NCBI RefSeq assembly: GCF_019320115.1
Contig: NC_089591.1
Location: 54,746,078 to 54,810,077 of the forward strand
Source: Miscanthus floridulus
Taxonomy: Eukaryota; Streptophyta; Magnoliopsida; Poales; Poaceae
DNA length: 64,000 bases
Direction of reading: 5' to 3'
In this document: piece by piece, positions 12,208 to 22,666 of the stretch
How the letters are laid out: each line of letters starts with the position of its first letter
Numbering within the stretch: position 1 is the first letter of the stretch
Translations under genes and position numbers: made by a program
The notes under the pieces: generated by a model
Database searches by the model: none
What the model was told of the DNA's origin: nothing
Seen by the model: only the letters and a program-made list of their open reading frames with translations

Positions 12208-13504
12208 ATCTCTCCCTTTTTAGTAATTGATGACAACCCTTTTATAAAGATATGAATTAAAATTCAATTGAATCTATGTTGCTTGTCCAAGCATATTTAC
12301 CATGTGTAAAAGGATATGGACAAGTTTCATGAACCCCATATGGTAGCAATTGCTCTCCCTACATATGTGCTAAGAGTTTGGATTATAGCTTGCACATATG
12401 CTTAGATAGGAAATATAGGAGACAATGTCTACCAAATGATGCTAAGGTATAAAAGATGGACCTTTGAAGCGTGATACCAATCGGAGTGCACCATTATACC
12501 ATCTTTAGCATCATGGTTAGCTCTATACCACTTGGAGACATACTTTGAAAAGATATCACTTGTGAAAACTTACTTGAAAAAGAAAGTAATCTAATGATTT
12601 CATTTTATCATTCAATCTTACAACTAGCATAATCACACAAGCATGGATTTTGTAATTTAAAACTTGTGCTATGCAAGAAAACATATAAAATGCATATTCA
12701 AATGCACCATACAAGTTCATGAGCTTGCTCCCCCTACTTGTGTGCTCAAAATTTTAATTGACCCCTTTCCTTTGTGTCAAACTCTCAAATTCTCCCCTTA
12801 TCACAAGTATCTTTATTTCTCTCCCCTTTGTGTTGTCTTTTTACTTATCTTTGTGCACAATTTCTCCCCCTTTGTCATCAATGACCATAAAGGTTCAAAA
12901 TGTAGATAATACCACTTGTAGGGTCGAGATTATCAATGTCAATCAATGGGGTGAGGATCATTTTCTCAAATTTGGTTTAAACTAGAGTATTTGCCAAAGA
13001 TATTTAACTCAGTTTGATCCAAGGACAAGCTTCTTCACACCTCCGAATAAGGGTTATCTTGTACCATGTTGAGTTAAACACTTAGAGCATATTTTCTAGA
13101 TTAAACACTAGGTTTACAAGCCCACAAACATGTCATATGCTACCACTAGGTCAAGTCAAGCATAGAAGCAATAGTGATACCATATAGACATCAAATTCAT
13201 TTGATTTTCATGAATGGGCCTAATAAAATAGAACCCCTTGAGAGGTCCTAAGAAAATTGAAAATGTGACTAGATGCACTAACCATGTCCTTAGCAAGGAT
13301 ATATGTCATGCCAATCAACTTTTACCTTGGATTGCTCGAAGGAGAGGCATGTCATATGAGTGGAGGGCATCAACACATATTTGAGAAATTCAATATGTTC
13401 AACTCATTCCTTAGCTTGCAAAACCTTTTCTCATCCAATGGCTTGGTGAATATATCAGCAAGTTGATCTTTAGTGCCTACACTCTCAATGCAAATGTCCC
13501 CTTT
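12208..13504 (-). other. Sirevirus 3' non-coding region with repeated polypurine tracts
   Basis: No gene is visible between RNase H and the 3' LTR. On the minus strand several purine runs occur: TGACAAAGGGGGAGA near 12880-12865, then CAAAGGGGAGAG and AAGGGGAGAAT-like runs near 12830 and 12795, then GTAGGGGGAGC near 12740. A last AAAAAGGGAGAGA touches the LTR at 12220-12208. Multiplied polypurine tracts are a published Sirevirus feature. Confidence 0.75.
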
Positions 13505-16500
13505 TTATTGGTGATCTCTTATGAAATGGTGGTGGACATCAATATGCTTTATTCTTGCATGTTGAACCGAATTATTGGTCAACTTGATTGCACTCTCATT
13601 GTCACATAGCAATAGCACTTTCTTAAACTTGATTCCAAAGTCACTCAAAGTGGCCTTCATCGAAAGTACTTGTGCACAACAACTACTGGCGGATATGTAT
13701 TCAGCTTCGGTGGTTGATAGTACAACACTATTTTGCTTCTTTGATGACCATGAAACAAGTGATCTTCCCAACAATTGACATGTGCCCAAGGTGTTCTTCC
13801 TTTCAACCTTGCATCCCACATAATCCGAGTCGGAGTAACCAACTAGCTCAAACTTTGCTACTTTGGGATACCACAAACCAATATTTGGTGTATGCTTTAA
13901 GTACCTCAATATTCTCTTTGTAGCCTTCAAATGACTTTCTCTTGGTGAGGCTTAAAATCTTGCACACGTGCATACACTAAACATAACATCTAGCCTTGAT
14001 GAGGTCACATAGAGTAGGCTTCCAATCATAGATCGATACAATTTTTGATCCACCATGTTTCCACTTGCATCACTATCCAAGTTGCCATTGGTTCCCATTG
14101 GTGTGCTAATGGCTTTACTATCAATCATTCTAAACTTCTTGATCATGTCCTTGATATACTTGTCTTGACTTACAAATATACCATTCTTCAATTGATTGAT
14201 TTGAAGACCAAGGAAGTAACTCAACTCTCCAATCATGGACATCTCAAACTCATTAGCCATCATCTTTCCAAACTCATCACAAAAATCTTGATTGGTTGAT
14301 CCAAAAATGATATCATCAACATAGATTTGCAATACAAATAGAACTTTTCCAATCTTCTTGATCAAAAGAGAGGTGTCAACCGTGAACCTTTTAGAGAGTA
14401 AGAAATCCCTCAATCTCTCATACCATGCTCTAGGTGCTTGCTTCAAGCCATACAAAGCTTTCTTCAACTTGTATACATGGTTGGGCTTCTTGTCATCTTC
14501 AAAACCGGGAGGTTGCTCAACATATACTTCTTTATTGATGTAGCCATTGAGAAATGCACTCTTAACATCCATTTGATAGAGCTTGATGTTGTGGGCACAA
14601 GCATAGGCTAGCAAGATTCTAATAGCTTCCAATCTAGCAACTAGGGCATATGTTTCTCCAAAGTCAAGACCTTCAACTTGTGTATGTCCTTGTGCTACTA
14701 ATCTTGCTTTGTTCCTTACTACTATCCCATCTTGATCTTGCTTGTTTTTAAAGACCCATTTGGTTCCAATCACATTGTGTCCCTTTGGTCTTTCTACTAA
14801 TTCCCATACCTGATTTCTTGTGAAGTTGTTCGACTCTTTATGCATAGCATTCACCCAATCAACATCCTTTAATGCTTCATCTATCTTCTTTGGTTCAATG
14901 GATGACACAAATGAGAAATGATCACAAAATGAAGCCAATCTTGATCTAGTTTGCACACCTCTAGAAATATCACCAATGATAGTGTCCAATGGATGATCTC
15001 TTGCAATATTGGTTGGTTGGAGGATTGGAACTTGATTGCTTGCACTTGCATGATCATTTGTTGAGATGATGTACTAGCCACTTGATCTTGTTCATTGTCA
15101 TGAGAGCCACTTGTACTAGCTTGATTTGTATCATCTTGCACATTTGAGTTAGAGAGCACTTGTACTTGATCATCTTCATCATCATTCACTTGTCTAGGCC
15201 TCAATTCACTAATATCCATGTTCTTCATGGCATTTAAAAGTTGAATGCCCCTAACATCTTCTAAGTTCTCATTCTCTACTTGTAAACCTTTGGTTTCATC
15301 AAGTTCAATATCATGAACTTCCTCAAGAGTACCACTACCCAAATTCCAAACTCTATATGCTTTGCTTGTAGTGGAATAACCAAGTAGGAATCCTTCATCA
15401 CATTTCTTATCAAACTTACCCAATCTAGTGCCTTTCTTCAAGATGTAGCATTTGCAACCAAAGACCCAAAAATATGCAATGTTGGGCTTTCTACCATTCA
15501 AGAGCTCATATGGTGTCTTTTCTTTCAATCGGTGATAATAGAGGCGGTTGCTATAATAGCAAGCCGTGTTGATAGCTTCGGCCTAAAAAGATTGACTCAC
15601 ACTGTACTCACTAAGCATAGACCTTGCCATATCAATGAGTGTTCTATTTTTCCTCTCAACAAGGCTATTTGATTATGGAGTGTACTTAGCCAAGAATTGA
15701 TATCTAATTCCAAATTCATCACACAACTCATCAATTCTAGTGTTCTTGAACTCACTACCATTATCACTTCTAACTCTCTTGATGGTTGTTTCAAACTCAT
15801 TGTGAATGCCCTTGACAAATGATTTGAATGTTGCAAATACATCATTTTTGTCCACTAGAAAGAATACCTATGTGTATCTAGTGTAGTCATCCATTATCAC
15901 AAAACTATCTTTGTTTCCACCGATACTAGTGTATTGTGTTGGCCCAAACAAATCCATGTGCAATAACTCAAATGCTTTACTAGTGCTCATCATGCTTTTC
16001 TTAGGATGGGTGTTTCTAACTTGTTTGCTGGCTTGACAAGAGCTACAAAGCTTATCTTTTTCAAACACAACATCTTTAAAGCCTCTAACCAAGTCATGCT
16101 TAATCAATCTATTCAATTGTTTCATTCTAACATGGCCAAGCCTTCTATACCATAACCAACCCATGCTAGACTTAGTGAACAAGCATGTGGATAATCTAGC
16201 TTCACTAGCATTGAAATCAACCAAGTATAGATTCTCATATCTAAAGCCTTTGAAGATCAAGTTAGAGCCATCTACACTTATGATCTCTACATCATCTACC
16301 CTAAATATGCATTTGAATCCAAGATCCCACAATTGAGCCACAGATAGCAAATTGAAATTCAAGCTCTCTACTAGCAACACATTGGATATGCTCATGTCAT
16401 TGGATATTACAATCTTACTAAACCCTTTGACCTTGCCTTTGCCATTATCACCAAATGTGATACTATCATAACCATCATTGCCATTGGTGTTGATTGAGTT

Positions 16501-16560
16501 GAACATTCTTGCATCACCGGTTATGTGTTGAGTGCACCCACTATCAAGAACCTAATGCCT
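13505..16560 (-). pseudogene. Sirevirus Pol: protease, integrase, reverse transcriptase, RNase H
   Basis: Domains on the minus strand: protease active site DSGCTQH near 16535; GAG-pre-integrase zinc-binding block (WYRRLGH ... LCSSC) near 16150-16030; integrase core with Asp residues in HMDLFGPTQ (about 15960) and RSDNGSEF (about 15770) and Glu in VERKNRTL (about 15650); reverse transcriptase with YVDDIIFGS at about 14310; RNase H 13930-13505 with the expected acidic residues (SDSDY, STTEAEY). In-frame stops near 15866, 15673, 15586 and 13948 and a one-base shift near 15010 break it. Enzyme activity is not expected. Confidence 0.9.
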
Positions 16561-16594
16561 TCCTCCAGCTTTGTAATTTACCTACAAAAGAAGA

Positions 16595-18709
16595 TCAATT
16601 CTTTTTAGGTACCCAAACTTGCTTGGGTCCTTGAAGGTTAGTTACTAAGCTCTTTGGTACCCAAATGACTTTCTTCTTTGAGCCCATCCATGGTTTACCA
16701 ATGAACTTAGCCTTTACACCATTTGTACCCTTAGTAAGCATATAACATGAATCAAACTTTATGAAGGATACATTAGTATTTTTGCTCTTGTTTTTGTATT
16801 CATGCTCTTTATGACCAACTTGCTTGCAAATAGTACAAAACCGACCATTGTTTTTCACAAAACTAATCTTGTGAGGAGCAAAGGCTGTCTTCCCTTTCTT
16901 GGGGGTATAGCCTAATCCCTCTTTGTAGAGAGAAGCTTTTTGGCTACCCAAGCACATAAGCAAGCGATCCTCACCACCATAAGCCTTAGCCAAGGTGTGA
17001 GTGACCTTGTTGACCTCCTTCTTGAGGTTCTCATTCTCAACCACTAGTGAGGCATCACAAGTGAGACCATCACTACTAGATGAGGTAGAAGTGGAAGTAC
17101 TATAAGAAGGGTTAGTAGGAGCAACAATGATAGACATAGATAGTGATTCATCAATTATATCACAAGTTAAACCTACATTACAAGTTTCAACATGCTTCTT
17201 TTTATTTTGCTCATCAAGCAAAGATGAATGAGCCTTTTCAAGCTTTTTGTGAGCTTTGCCAAGCTTCTCATTAGCTTCCTCGGGCCTCTCATGAGATGTA
17301 TTGAGCTCATCAAAGGCTTGCTTAAGGGCTTTTAGTTCTTTACGCAAGCTTTTGCATTCCATTCTTTTGATGTCAAAGTGTTCTCTAGCATCTTCTAGCA
17401 TGTCAAATAATTCATCTTTAGTAGGTTCGTCATCAGAACTATCACTATCATTTTCATTTTTGTGTTCATTTTCATCATCATGTTCTTCATCACTTTCATC
17501 GTCACAAGTTTGTACCTTAATGGCCTTAGCCATGAAGCATGATGAAGATTTGAATAGAGAAGGCTTCTTATTGATAGCAATGCTTGCAAGAACTTTCTTC
17601 TTGGTGGTCTTGACATCATCACTATCATCATCATCATCACTTGAGGAAGCATCACTATCCCAAATGACTACATATGAACCACCCTTCTTCTTGAATGTCA
17701 TCTTGTCCTTCTTCTCTTTCTTTTCCTTCTTGTCCTTCTTCTCTTTCTTTTCTTTCTTGTCCTTCTTCTTGTTCTTCTTGTTGTCGTCATCGTTGTTGGT
17801 ATTGTATGGGCATTGAGCAACAAGATGATCTTTGCTTCCACACTTGAAGCACCTTCTTGACTCTTCTTTGTTCTTGGATGAAGACTTCTTTCTTCTAGCA
17901 CGGTAGCCCTTCTTCACCATGAACTTGCCAAATCTCTTGACAAAGAGAGCCATCTTCTCATCATCATCATCATCATCATCCCAAGATTCATCTTCTTCAC
18001 TTGATGTTTCTTGCTTAGCTTTGCCCTTGGATGATGTGGCTTTGAATGTCATGCTCTTCTTCTTGTCATCCTTCTTTTCATCTTTCTTCTCCTTCTTTTC
18101 TTCCTTCTCATCATCATCTCTATATGTATCATCAGTCATTATATCTCCCAATACTTGGTTTGGTGTCATGGTGTCCAAACCGCTTCTCACTAGAATGGTG
18201 ACCAATGTACCAAATCTTGAAGGCAAACATCTCAAGAACTTATGTGAGAAGTCCTTGTCCTTCACTTCTTCACCAAGTGCTTTAAGATCATTGATAAGCA
18301 CTTGAAGCCTATGGAACATCTCTGGCACACTCTCATCCTCCTTCATCTTGAAGCTTGCAAACTTCTCTTTGACGATGTATGCCTTTGCACCCTTCACGGC
18401 TTGAGTGCCCTCAAATGATTCTTCCAACTTCTTCCAAGCCTCATGAGCAATCTCAATATTCTTGATTTTCTCAAATGTTCTCTCATCAATTGCATCATGA
18501 ATAGCACTTAGAGCAATATCATTGTTTTGGAGAAGTACTTCTTCGGTCGCGGTGGGATTATCTGAATCACCAATCTCAATTTTGGTTTCTACCATCTTCC
18601 ACACCTTTCTATTGATTGACTTGATGTGTGTGGTCATCTTTGACTTCCAATAAGGATAATTTGTGCCATCAAATTGGGGTGGCTTCTTGGTGTTGTTGAT
18701 TTGAGCCAT
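16595..18709 (-). CDS. Sirevirus Gag
   Basis: An uninterrupted 704-residue frame from ATG at 18709. The N-terminus (FDGTNYPYWKSKM) and the following helical region match the DUF4219/UBN2 gag family of copia elements. A CCHC zinc knuckle CFKCGSKDHLVAQC lies at about residues 285-298. A Lys/Glu/Asp-rich low-complexity stretch (KKNKKKDKKEKK) follows, then a coiled-coil-like segment, then a second CTICKQVGH Cys/His motif at about residue 630. The product would package element RNA in virus-like particles. Gag is the only large frame in the element that is still open. The pol frame starts in a different frame downstream. Confidence 0.88.
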   Translation of the reverse strand: MAQINNTKKPPQFDGTNYPYWKSKMTTHIKSINRKVWKMVETKIEIGDSDNPTATEEVLLQNNDIALSAIHDAIDERTFEKIKNIEIAHEAWKKLEESFEGTQAVKGAKAYIVKEKFASFKMKEDESVPEMFHRLQVLINDLKALGEEVKDKDFSHKFLRCLPSRFGTLVTILVRSGLDTMTPNQVLGDIMTDDTYRDDDEKEEKKEKKDEKKDDKKKSMTFKATSSKGKAKQETSSEEDESWDDDDDDDEKMALFVKRFGKFMVKKGYRARRKKSSSKNKEESRRCFKCGSKDHLVAQCPYNTNNDDDNKKNKKKDKKEKKEKKDKKEKKEKKDKMTFKKKGGSYVVIWDSDASSSDDDDDSDDVKTTKKKVLASIAINKKPSLFKSSSCFMAKAIKVQTCDDESDEEHDDENEHKNENDSDSSDDEPTKDELFDMLEDAREHFDIKRMECKSLRKELKALKQAFDELNTSHERPEEANEKLGKAHKKLEKAHSSLLDEQNKKKHVETCNVGLTCDIIDESLSMSIIVAPTNPSYSTSTSTSSSSDGLTCDASLVVENENLKKEVNKVTHTLAKAYGGEDRLLMCLGSQKASLYKEGLGYTPKKGKTAFAPHKISFVKNNGRFCTICKQVGHKEHEYKNKSKNTNVSFIKFDSCYMLTKGTNGVKAKFIGKPWMGSKKKVIWVPKSLVTNLQGPKQVWVPKKN

Positions 18710-18750
18710 TTTTACACCGAAGGTTGTTAAGCCTCAAATCACGGTGACCT

Positions 18751-18766
18751 CGGCTCTGATACCACT
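18751..18766 (-). other. Primer-binding site, initiator tRNA-Met type
   Basis: The minus strand reads AGTGGTATCAGAGCCG directly inside the right LTR. TGGTATCAGAGC is the common plant copia site complementary to the 3' end of initiator tRNA-Met. Confidence 0.9.
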
Positions 18767-20632
18767 TGAAAGGTCCTAATGGCTAGAGGCGGGGTGAATA
18801 GCCTAATAAAAATTTCTGCAACAACACTTAACAAAATGGTTAGACAATTATGAGACGAAGCAAGTGTTGCGCTAGCCTACTCAAAATGCAAGCCACCTAC
18901 CACAATTCTAGTTTAGATAGTATCTATTCACACAATAGCTATGACACTACTCTATGTTAGTGTGCTCTCAAATGCTAACTAAAGAGCCACACTAACCAAG
19001 CAAGCAAGCTCTCACAACTAGCTACACTAAAGAGCTTGACAACTAGTTTGCGATAATGTAAAGAGAGTGATCAAGAGAGTTATACCACCATGTAGATGAA
19101 TGAGCCAATCAATCACAAAGATGAACAACAATGAAGACCAATCACCTCGAAATCAAATGATGAACATAATGATTTTTACCGAGGTTCACTTGCTTGCCGG
19201 TAAGCTACTCCTCGTTGTGGCGATTCACTAACTTGGAGGTTCATGCGCTAATTGGCTTCACATGCCAAACCCTCAATAGGGTGCCGCACAACCAACACAA
19301 GATGAGGATCACACAAGCCACGAGGAATCCACTAGAGTACCTTTTGGCTCTCCACCGGGGAAAGGTCAAGAACCCCTCACAATCACCACGATCAGAGCCG
19401 GAGACAATCACCACTCTCCGCTCAACGAACTTCATTGCTCCAAGCCGTCTAGGTGGCGGCAACCACCAAGAGTAATAAGCGAATCCCACAGCGAAACACG
19501 AACACCAAGTGCCTCTAGATGCAAACACTTAAGCAATGCACTTGGATTCACTCCCAATCTCACAAAGATGATGAATCAATGATGGAGATGAGTGGGAGGG
19601 CTTTGACTAAGCTCACAATGTTGCTATGTCAATACAAATGGCCAAAGGTGTGAGCTTCAACCAGCCATGGGGCTTAAATAGAAGCCTCCATGAAATAGAG
19701 TCGTTGTACCTCTTCACTGGGTACAACACGGGCTGACCGGATGCTCCGGTCATGTTGATCGGACACTGGACCTTAGCGTTCGGTCGCCTGACAACAGCCA
19801 TGTGTCCCGATTTCAACGGTCACTTGAGTTGACCGAACACTACGTTATAACTGACTAGACGCTGAGCCACCAGCGTCCGGTCGTTTTAAGTAAGGTTCTA
19901 GAAATGCATTTTGCCCACCGGACGCGTCCGGTCATGCACGACCGGACCCTGCCAGCGTCCGGTCAGAGACCCTAGCCTCTATGTGCTGCCCGACAATAAG
20001 ACCGGACACACCCTGCCAGCGTCCGATCGCTGAGCGACCCAGCGTCTGGTCATTTGACCGACGCCAGCATCTTCGCTGTTACAACTGATCGGACATGTCA
20101 GTTTCTCAGAGACCAGCGTCCGGTCACCTTGTGACCAGCGAGACTAACTCCTTTTCACCTCTAACTTCTTCACCCTTGCTCAAATGTGTCAACCACCAAG
20201 TGTATCTTCTTGTGCACATGTGTTAGCATATTTTCACAAACATTTTCAAGGGAGTTAGCATTCCACTAGATCCTAAATGCATATGCAATGAGTTAGAGCA
20301 TCTAGTGGCACTTTGATAACCGCATTTTGATACGAGTTTCACTCCTCTTAATAGTACGGCTATCAAACCTAAATGTGATCACACTCTCTAAGTGTCTTGA
20401 TTACCAAAATAAAATAGTTCCTATGGTTTATACCTTTGCCTTGAGCTTTTTGTTTTTCTCTTTCTTCTTTCTAAGTCCAAGCACTTGATCATCATCATGG
20501 CATCACCATCATCATGTTGTGATCTTCATTTGCTTCACCACTTGGAATGTGCTATCTATCTCATGATCGCTTGATAGACTAGGTTAGCACTTAGGGTTTC
20601 ATCAATTCATCAAAACTAAACTAGAGCTTTCA
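18767..20632 (-). repeat. 5' LTR of the Sirevirus element
   Basis: TG at 18767 and CA at 20632 on + (ends TGAAAGG ... GCTTTCA). On the minus strand it is the upstream LTR next to the primer-binding site and gag. A TATA-like CTATTTAAG lies at about 19681-19673 on the minus strand. The central part is packed with short GCGTCCGGTCA / GACCGGACGC words. Confidence 0.92.
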
Positions 20633-20637
20633 CCTAG

Positions 20638-20686
20638 TAATACAAATGAAGAAAAAATATACGGAAACAATTACTAACATTAAAAC
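20638..20686 (-). other. Intron segment of the MULE minus-strand gene
   Basis: Sequence between the donor at 20686 and the retrotransposon target duplication. With 10305-10337 it makes up an originally short intron of about 80 bp, now more than 10 kb. Confidence 0.55.
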
Positions 20687-21479
20687 GACTGCATGTGCAG
20701 AAGCAACGAGCTGTTGTGTCTGGACGATTGAAACACGTCGGCCGGACGACCACAGTCACAGTTAGGGACAGTGAGGTCAGGAGGGACGGGGCATCTTTGC
20801 TAGACTCGTCGGGGTATAATTCTATAGGACGACCCCGTTTTCGCCACAACTGCTCCCGAAACATGTCTTCCATCTAATAAAACAGTTCAAATTAAACATC
20901 AATTGAAACAATGCAAATTAATGTAAAATATAATCATTTGTATTGTAACTCAAATAATATAACCAACACTTATAGCAACAAAAATATACATGGTAAACAT
21001 ACTTCTAACTAAATAATTAACCTTAACATCAATAAAATAAAACCATAGCCCATAGTTTCCAAACATAATTTTCCTCATAACCTTAACTCCCATTCATAAT
21101 AATTCAATCCACCATTCAAACGAAAATAAAAAGTGCGTCATTACCTTGAACGAAGCCAAGGAGGGAGGGAGGCGGCCGGGGAATGGAAGGGAAGGGAGGA
21201 AGGGAGGCAGCAACGGAGGGCCGGACGCTGACAGCACTTGGGAGTGGCGGGAGGGCGCGGCGCAACGGGCAGGTGGGTGGACGCAGCGGGCACGGCAGGC
21301 AGACGCGACTGGGCCACGGGCCATTTAGCTGGGTCTGCCGCGCCACCGATCAGGGCGCGTCACTGCCGCGCCAAGATCGGTGGCGCGACAGACCCTGCCA
21401 CGTCACCGGTCAGCGAACCCGATCTTCGCCACATCATATTTCGCCGCGCCATGACAATAGGCGCGGCCAAAAGTGTTAG

Positions 21480-22640
21480 TTTTGAAAAAAAATAGTATTA
21501 GATTTAAAATTAGTTTAAAAAATGTTAATAAATTCGAGGTATCAAGGGGTCGCAGGGGACGAAGAGGAAGGAATGGCCCGATGGCCGCTGGCCGGTCACC
21601 TGTCGCCGCCGTGCCCGACCCGACGGAGAAACTCGAAGCAGCGAAGCGGATGCCATACGGGCGTTTGGCTAGCACAGCCATCACGGTGGCTGTTCAGCTT
21701 CTGGTAGCAGCGCGAGGTGGATGCGAACCAGCGCCACGGCCCAGTAGCTCCGATTGACGACGATCTGACACTTCTTAGATTGTGAAAACACAATTGTTAA
21801 CTACAATCTCATGTTTTGTTTACAAATAATATTCTTTTTACTCAAGATAGTGCTATTTTGAAAACACAATTGTTAACTCTAATCTTATGTTTTGTTTACA
21901 AAACCATCCATTTGGATTTAGTTCTTTTTACAAATAATATTCTTTTTACTCAAGATAGTGCTATTTTGAAAACACAATTGTTAACTACAATCTCATGTTT
22001 TGTTTACAAAACCATCCGTTTGGATCGATTTATAATAACTACAAATTTAACATTTACACCTTTGCAGGCTATTATCATGGCCTCTATTTTTACATATAGA
22101 CCCCTAGCAGGCCCACTCTAAGTCCATGCTAGCATCCTTCCCTCCTTGGAACATTAAGCCATTTTTTTTTGCAAAAACAGTATTTATATAAGAAAAGCAA
22201 AAGCAAAAAAACAAACATGTTATCTTGAGAAAATAAAAGAACTAAAGGGTGGCTAGATTTTGGCACCCCTTTGCAAGATGGCCAGCACAAACAAATTTGG
22301 TCTTCGTTTGATTTCTTTTTATTCTCTGGAAATGGTGGCCGAAGAAGGGTTGAGAGAAGTGATTACTCGATGGGATTGTGCGTTACCGCTACGAGATAAT
22401 AGTTCTTTTTATTGAGCGAGATTAGATAACAGATCTTGCATCTGCAGAGAATTCCACCGTATGGCACATTGGTTAGGCCGTTGGTAACTCCGGCCTTACT
22501 AGCGAACCCTCTATTTGACCGACGGAGTCACGGAGGTAGTGTAATTTCTTTGTTACATTACACTCCATGTAATATCTATGGTTTAAGTATAAAAAGTCAT
22601 GAAAATTAGCTTTTTGAAGAGAAAACATCAAACCCGGGTG
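21480..22640. other. Non-coding stretch
   Basis: No convincing gene. 21540-21760 is GC-rich and could be a gene-fragment relic, but no family was recognised. 21783-22010 holds a short triplicated repeat. 22130-22640 is AT-rich and unremarkable, next to the 3' end of the NPF gene. Confidence 0.6.
21783..22010. repeat. Short direct repeat, three copies
   Basis: A unit beginning GAAAACACAATTGTTAACT and ending TTTTGTTTACAAA (about 43 bp) occurs at 21783, 21860 and 21967. A second shared piece (TTCTTTTTACTCAAGATAGT) precedes the last two copies. Spacing is 77 and 107 bp, so these are irregular tandem duplications. Confidence 0.8.
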
Positions 22641-22666
22641 GCCTTTACGACATACTTATGTTGTGT

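Larger units (their letters stand above)
10343..20632 (-). mobile_element. Full-length Ty1/copia element, Sirevirus type
   Basis: A complete 10.3-kb minus-strand element with two LTRs (10343-12207 and 18767-20632), target duplication CCTAG (10338-10342 and 20633-20637), primer-binding site TGGTATCAGAGCC at the right LTR, gag, protease, integrase, reverse transcriptase and RNase H in copia order. The long gag, the minus-strand GATGACAAAGGGGGAGA block and repeated polypurine tracts before the 3' LTR are Sirevirus hallmarks. Pol has several stops and a frameshift, so it is non-autonomous now. The LTRs differ by about 3 percent in the first 195 bp by eye, mostly transitions. Confidence 0.92.
8762..21350 (-). 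pseudogene. MULE-borne Cys-rich zinc-finger-like gene, split by a retrotransposon
   Basis: Exons with plausible splice sites on the minus strand: 5' UTR exon ending at 21145, 20873-20687, 10304-10030, 9960-9726, 9658-9377, and a 3' part with 22-residue repeats ending with TGA at 8762. The protein has repeated C-x-C-G ... C modules (NCDCGRPADV, LCDCGDRAV, MCECGVKSN with YCGHM), resembling GRF-type zinc fingers, followed by a basic, helical region (LDELMGRQVIARKRRYGLDY). The 20687-10304 intron holds the full-length Sirevirus. Frame changes near 20760 and 10165 and stops near 9650 and 8860 show decay. Function is unknown; position suggests an accessory MULE protein convergent with the transposase, as mudrB is to mudrA in maize, though no homology to MURB is claimed. 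Confidence 0.6.
4957..21470. mobile_element. Mutator-like element (MULE), two convergent genes, with insertions
   Basis: A MuDR-type transposase gene on + (4957-8421) and a multi-exon minus-strand gene (21350-8762) converge near 8430-8760. GC-rich sequence with repeated GGCGCG words lies at the right end (about 21310-21470) and could be a terminal region. The left terminus lies beyond the gypsy insertion and the window. Neither terminal inverted repeats nor a target duplication could be confirmed, so the boundaries are approximate. Two Sirevirus-family insertions (5696-7642 and 10343-20632) interrupt it. Confidence 0.6.

Noticed and set aside
17301..17816. Ser/Phe-rich + strand open frame of 171 codons
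   Set aside because: It is the mirror of the Lys/Glu/Asp-rich part of the Sirevirus gag on the minus strand.
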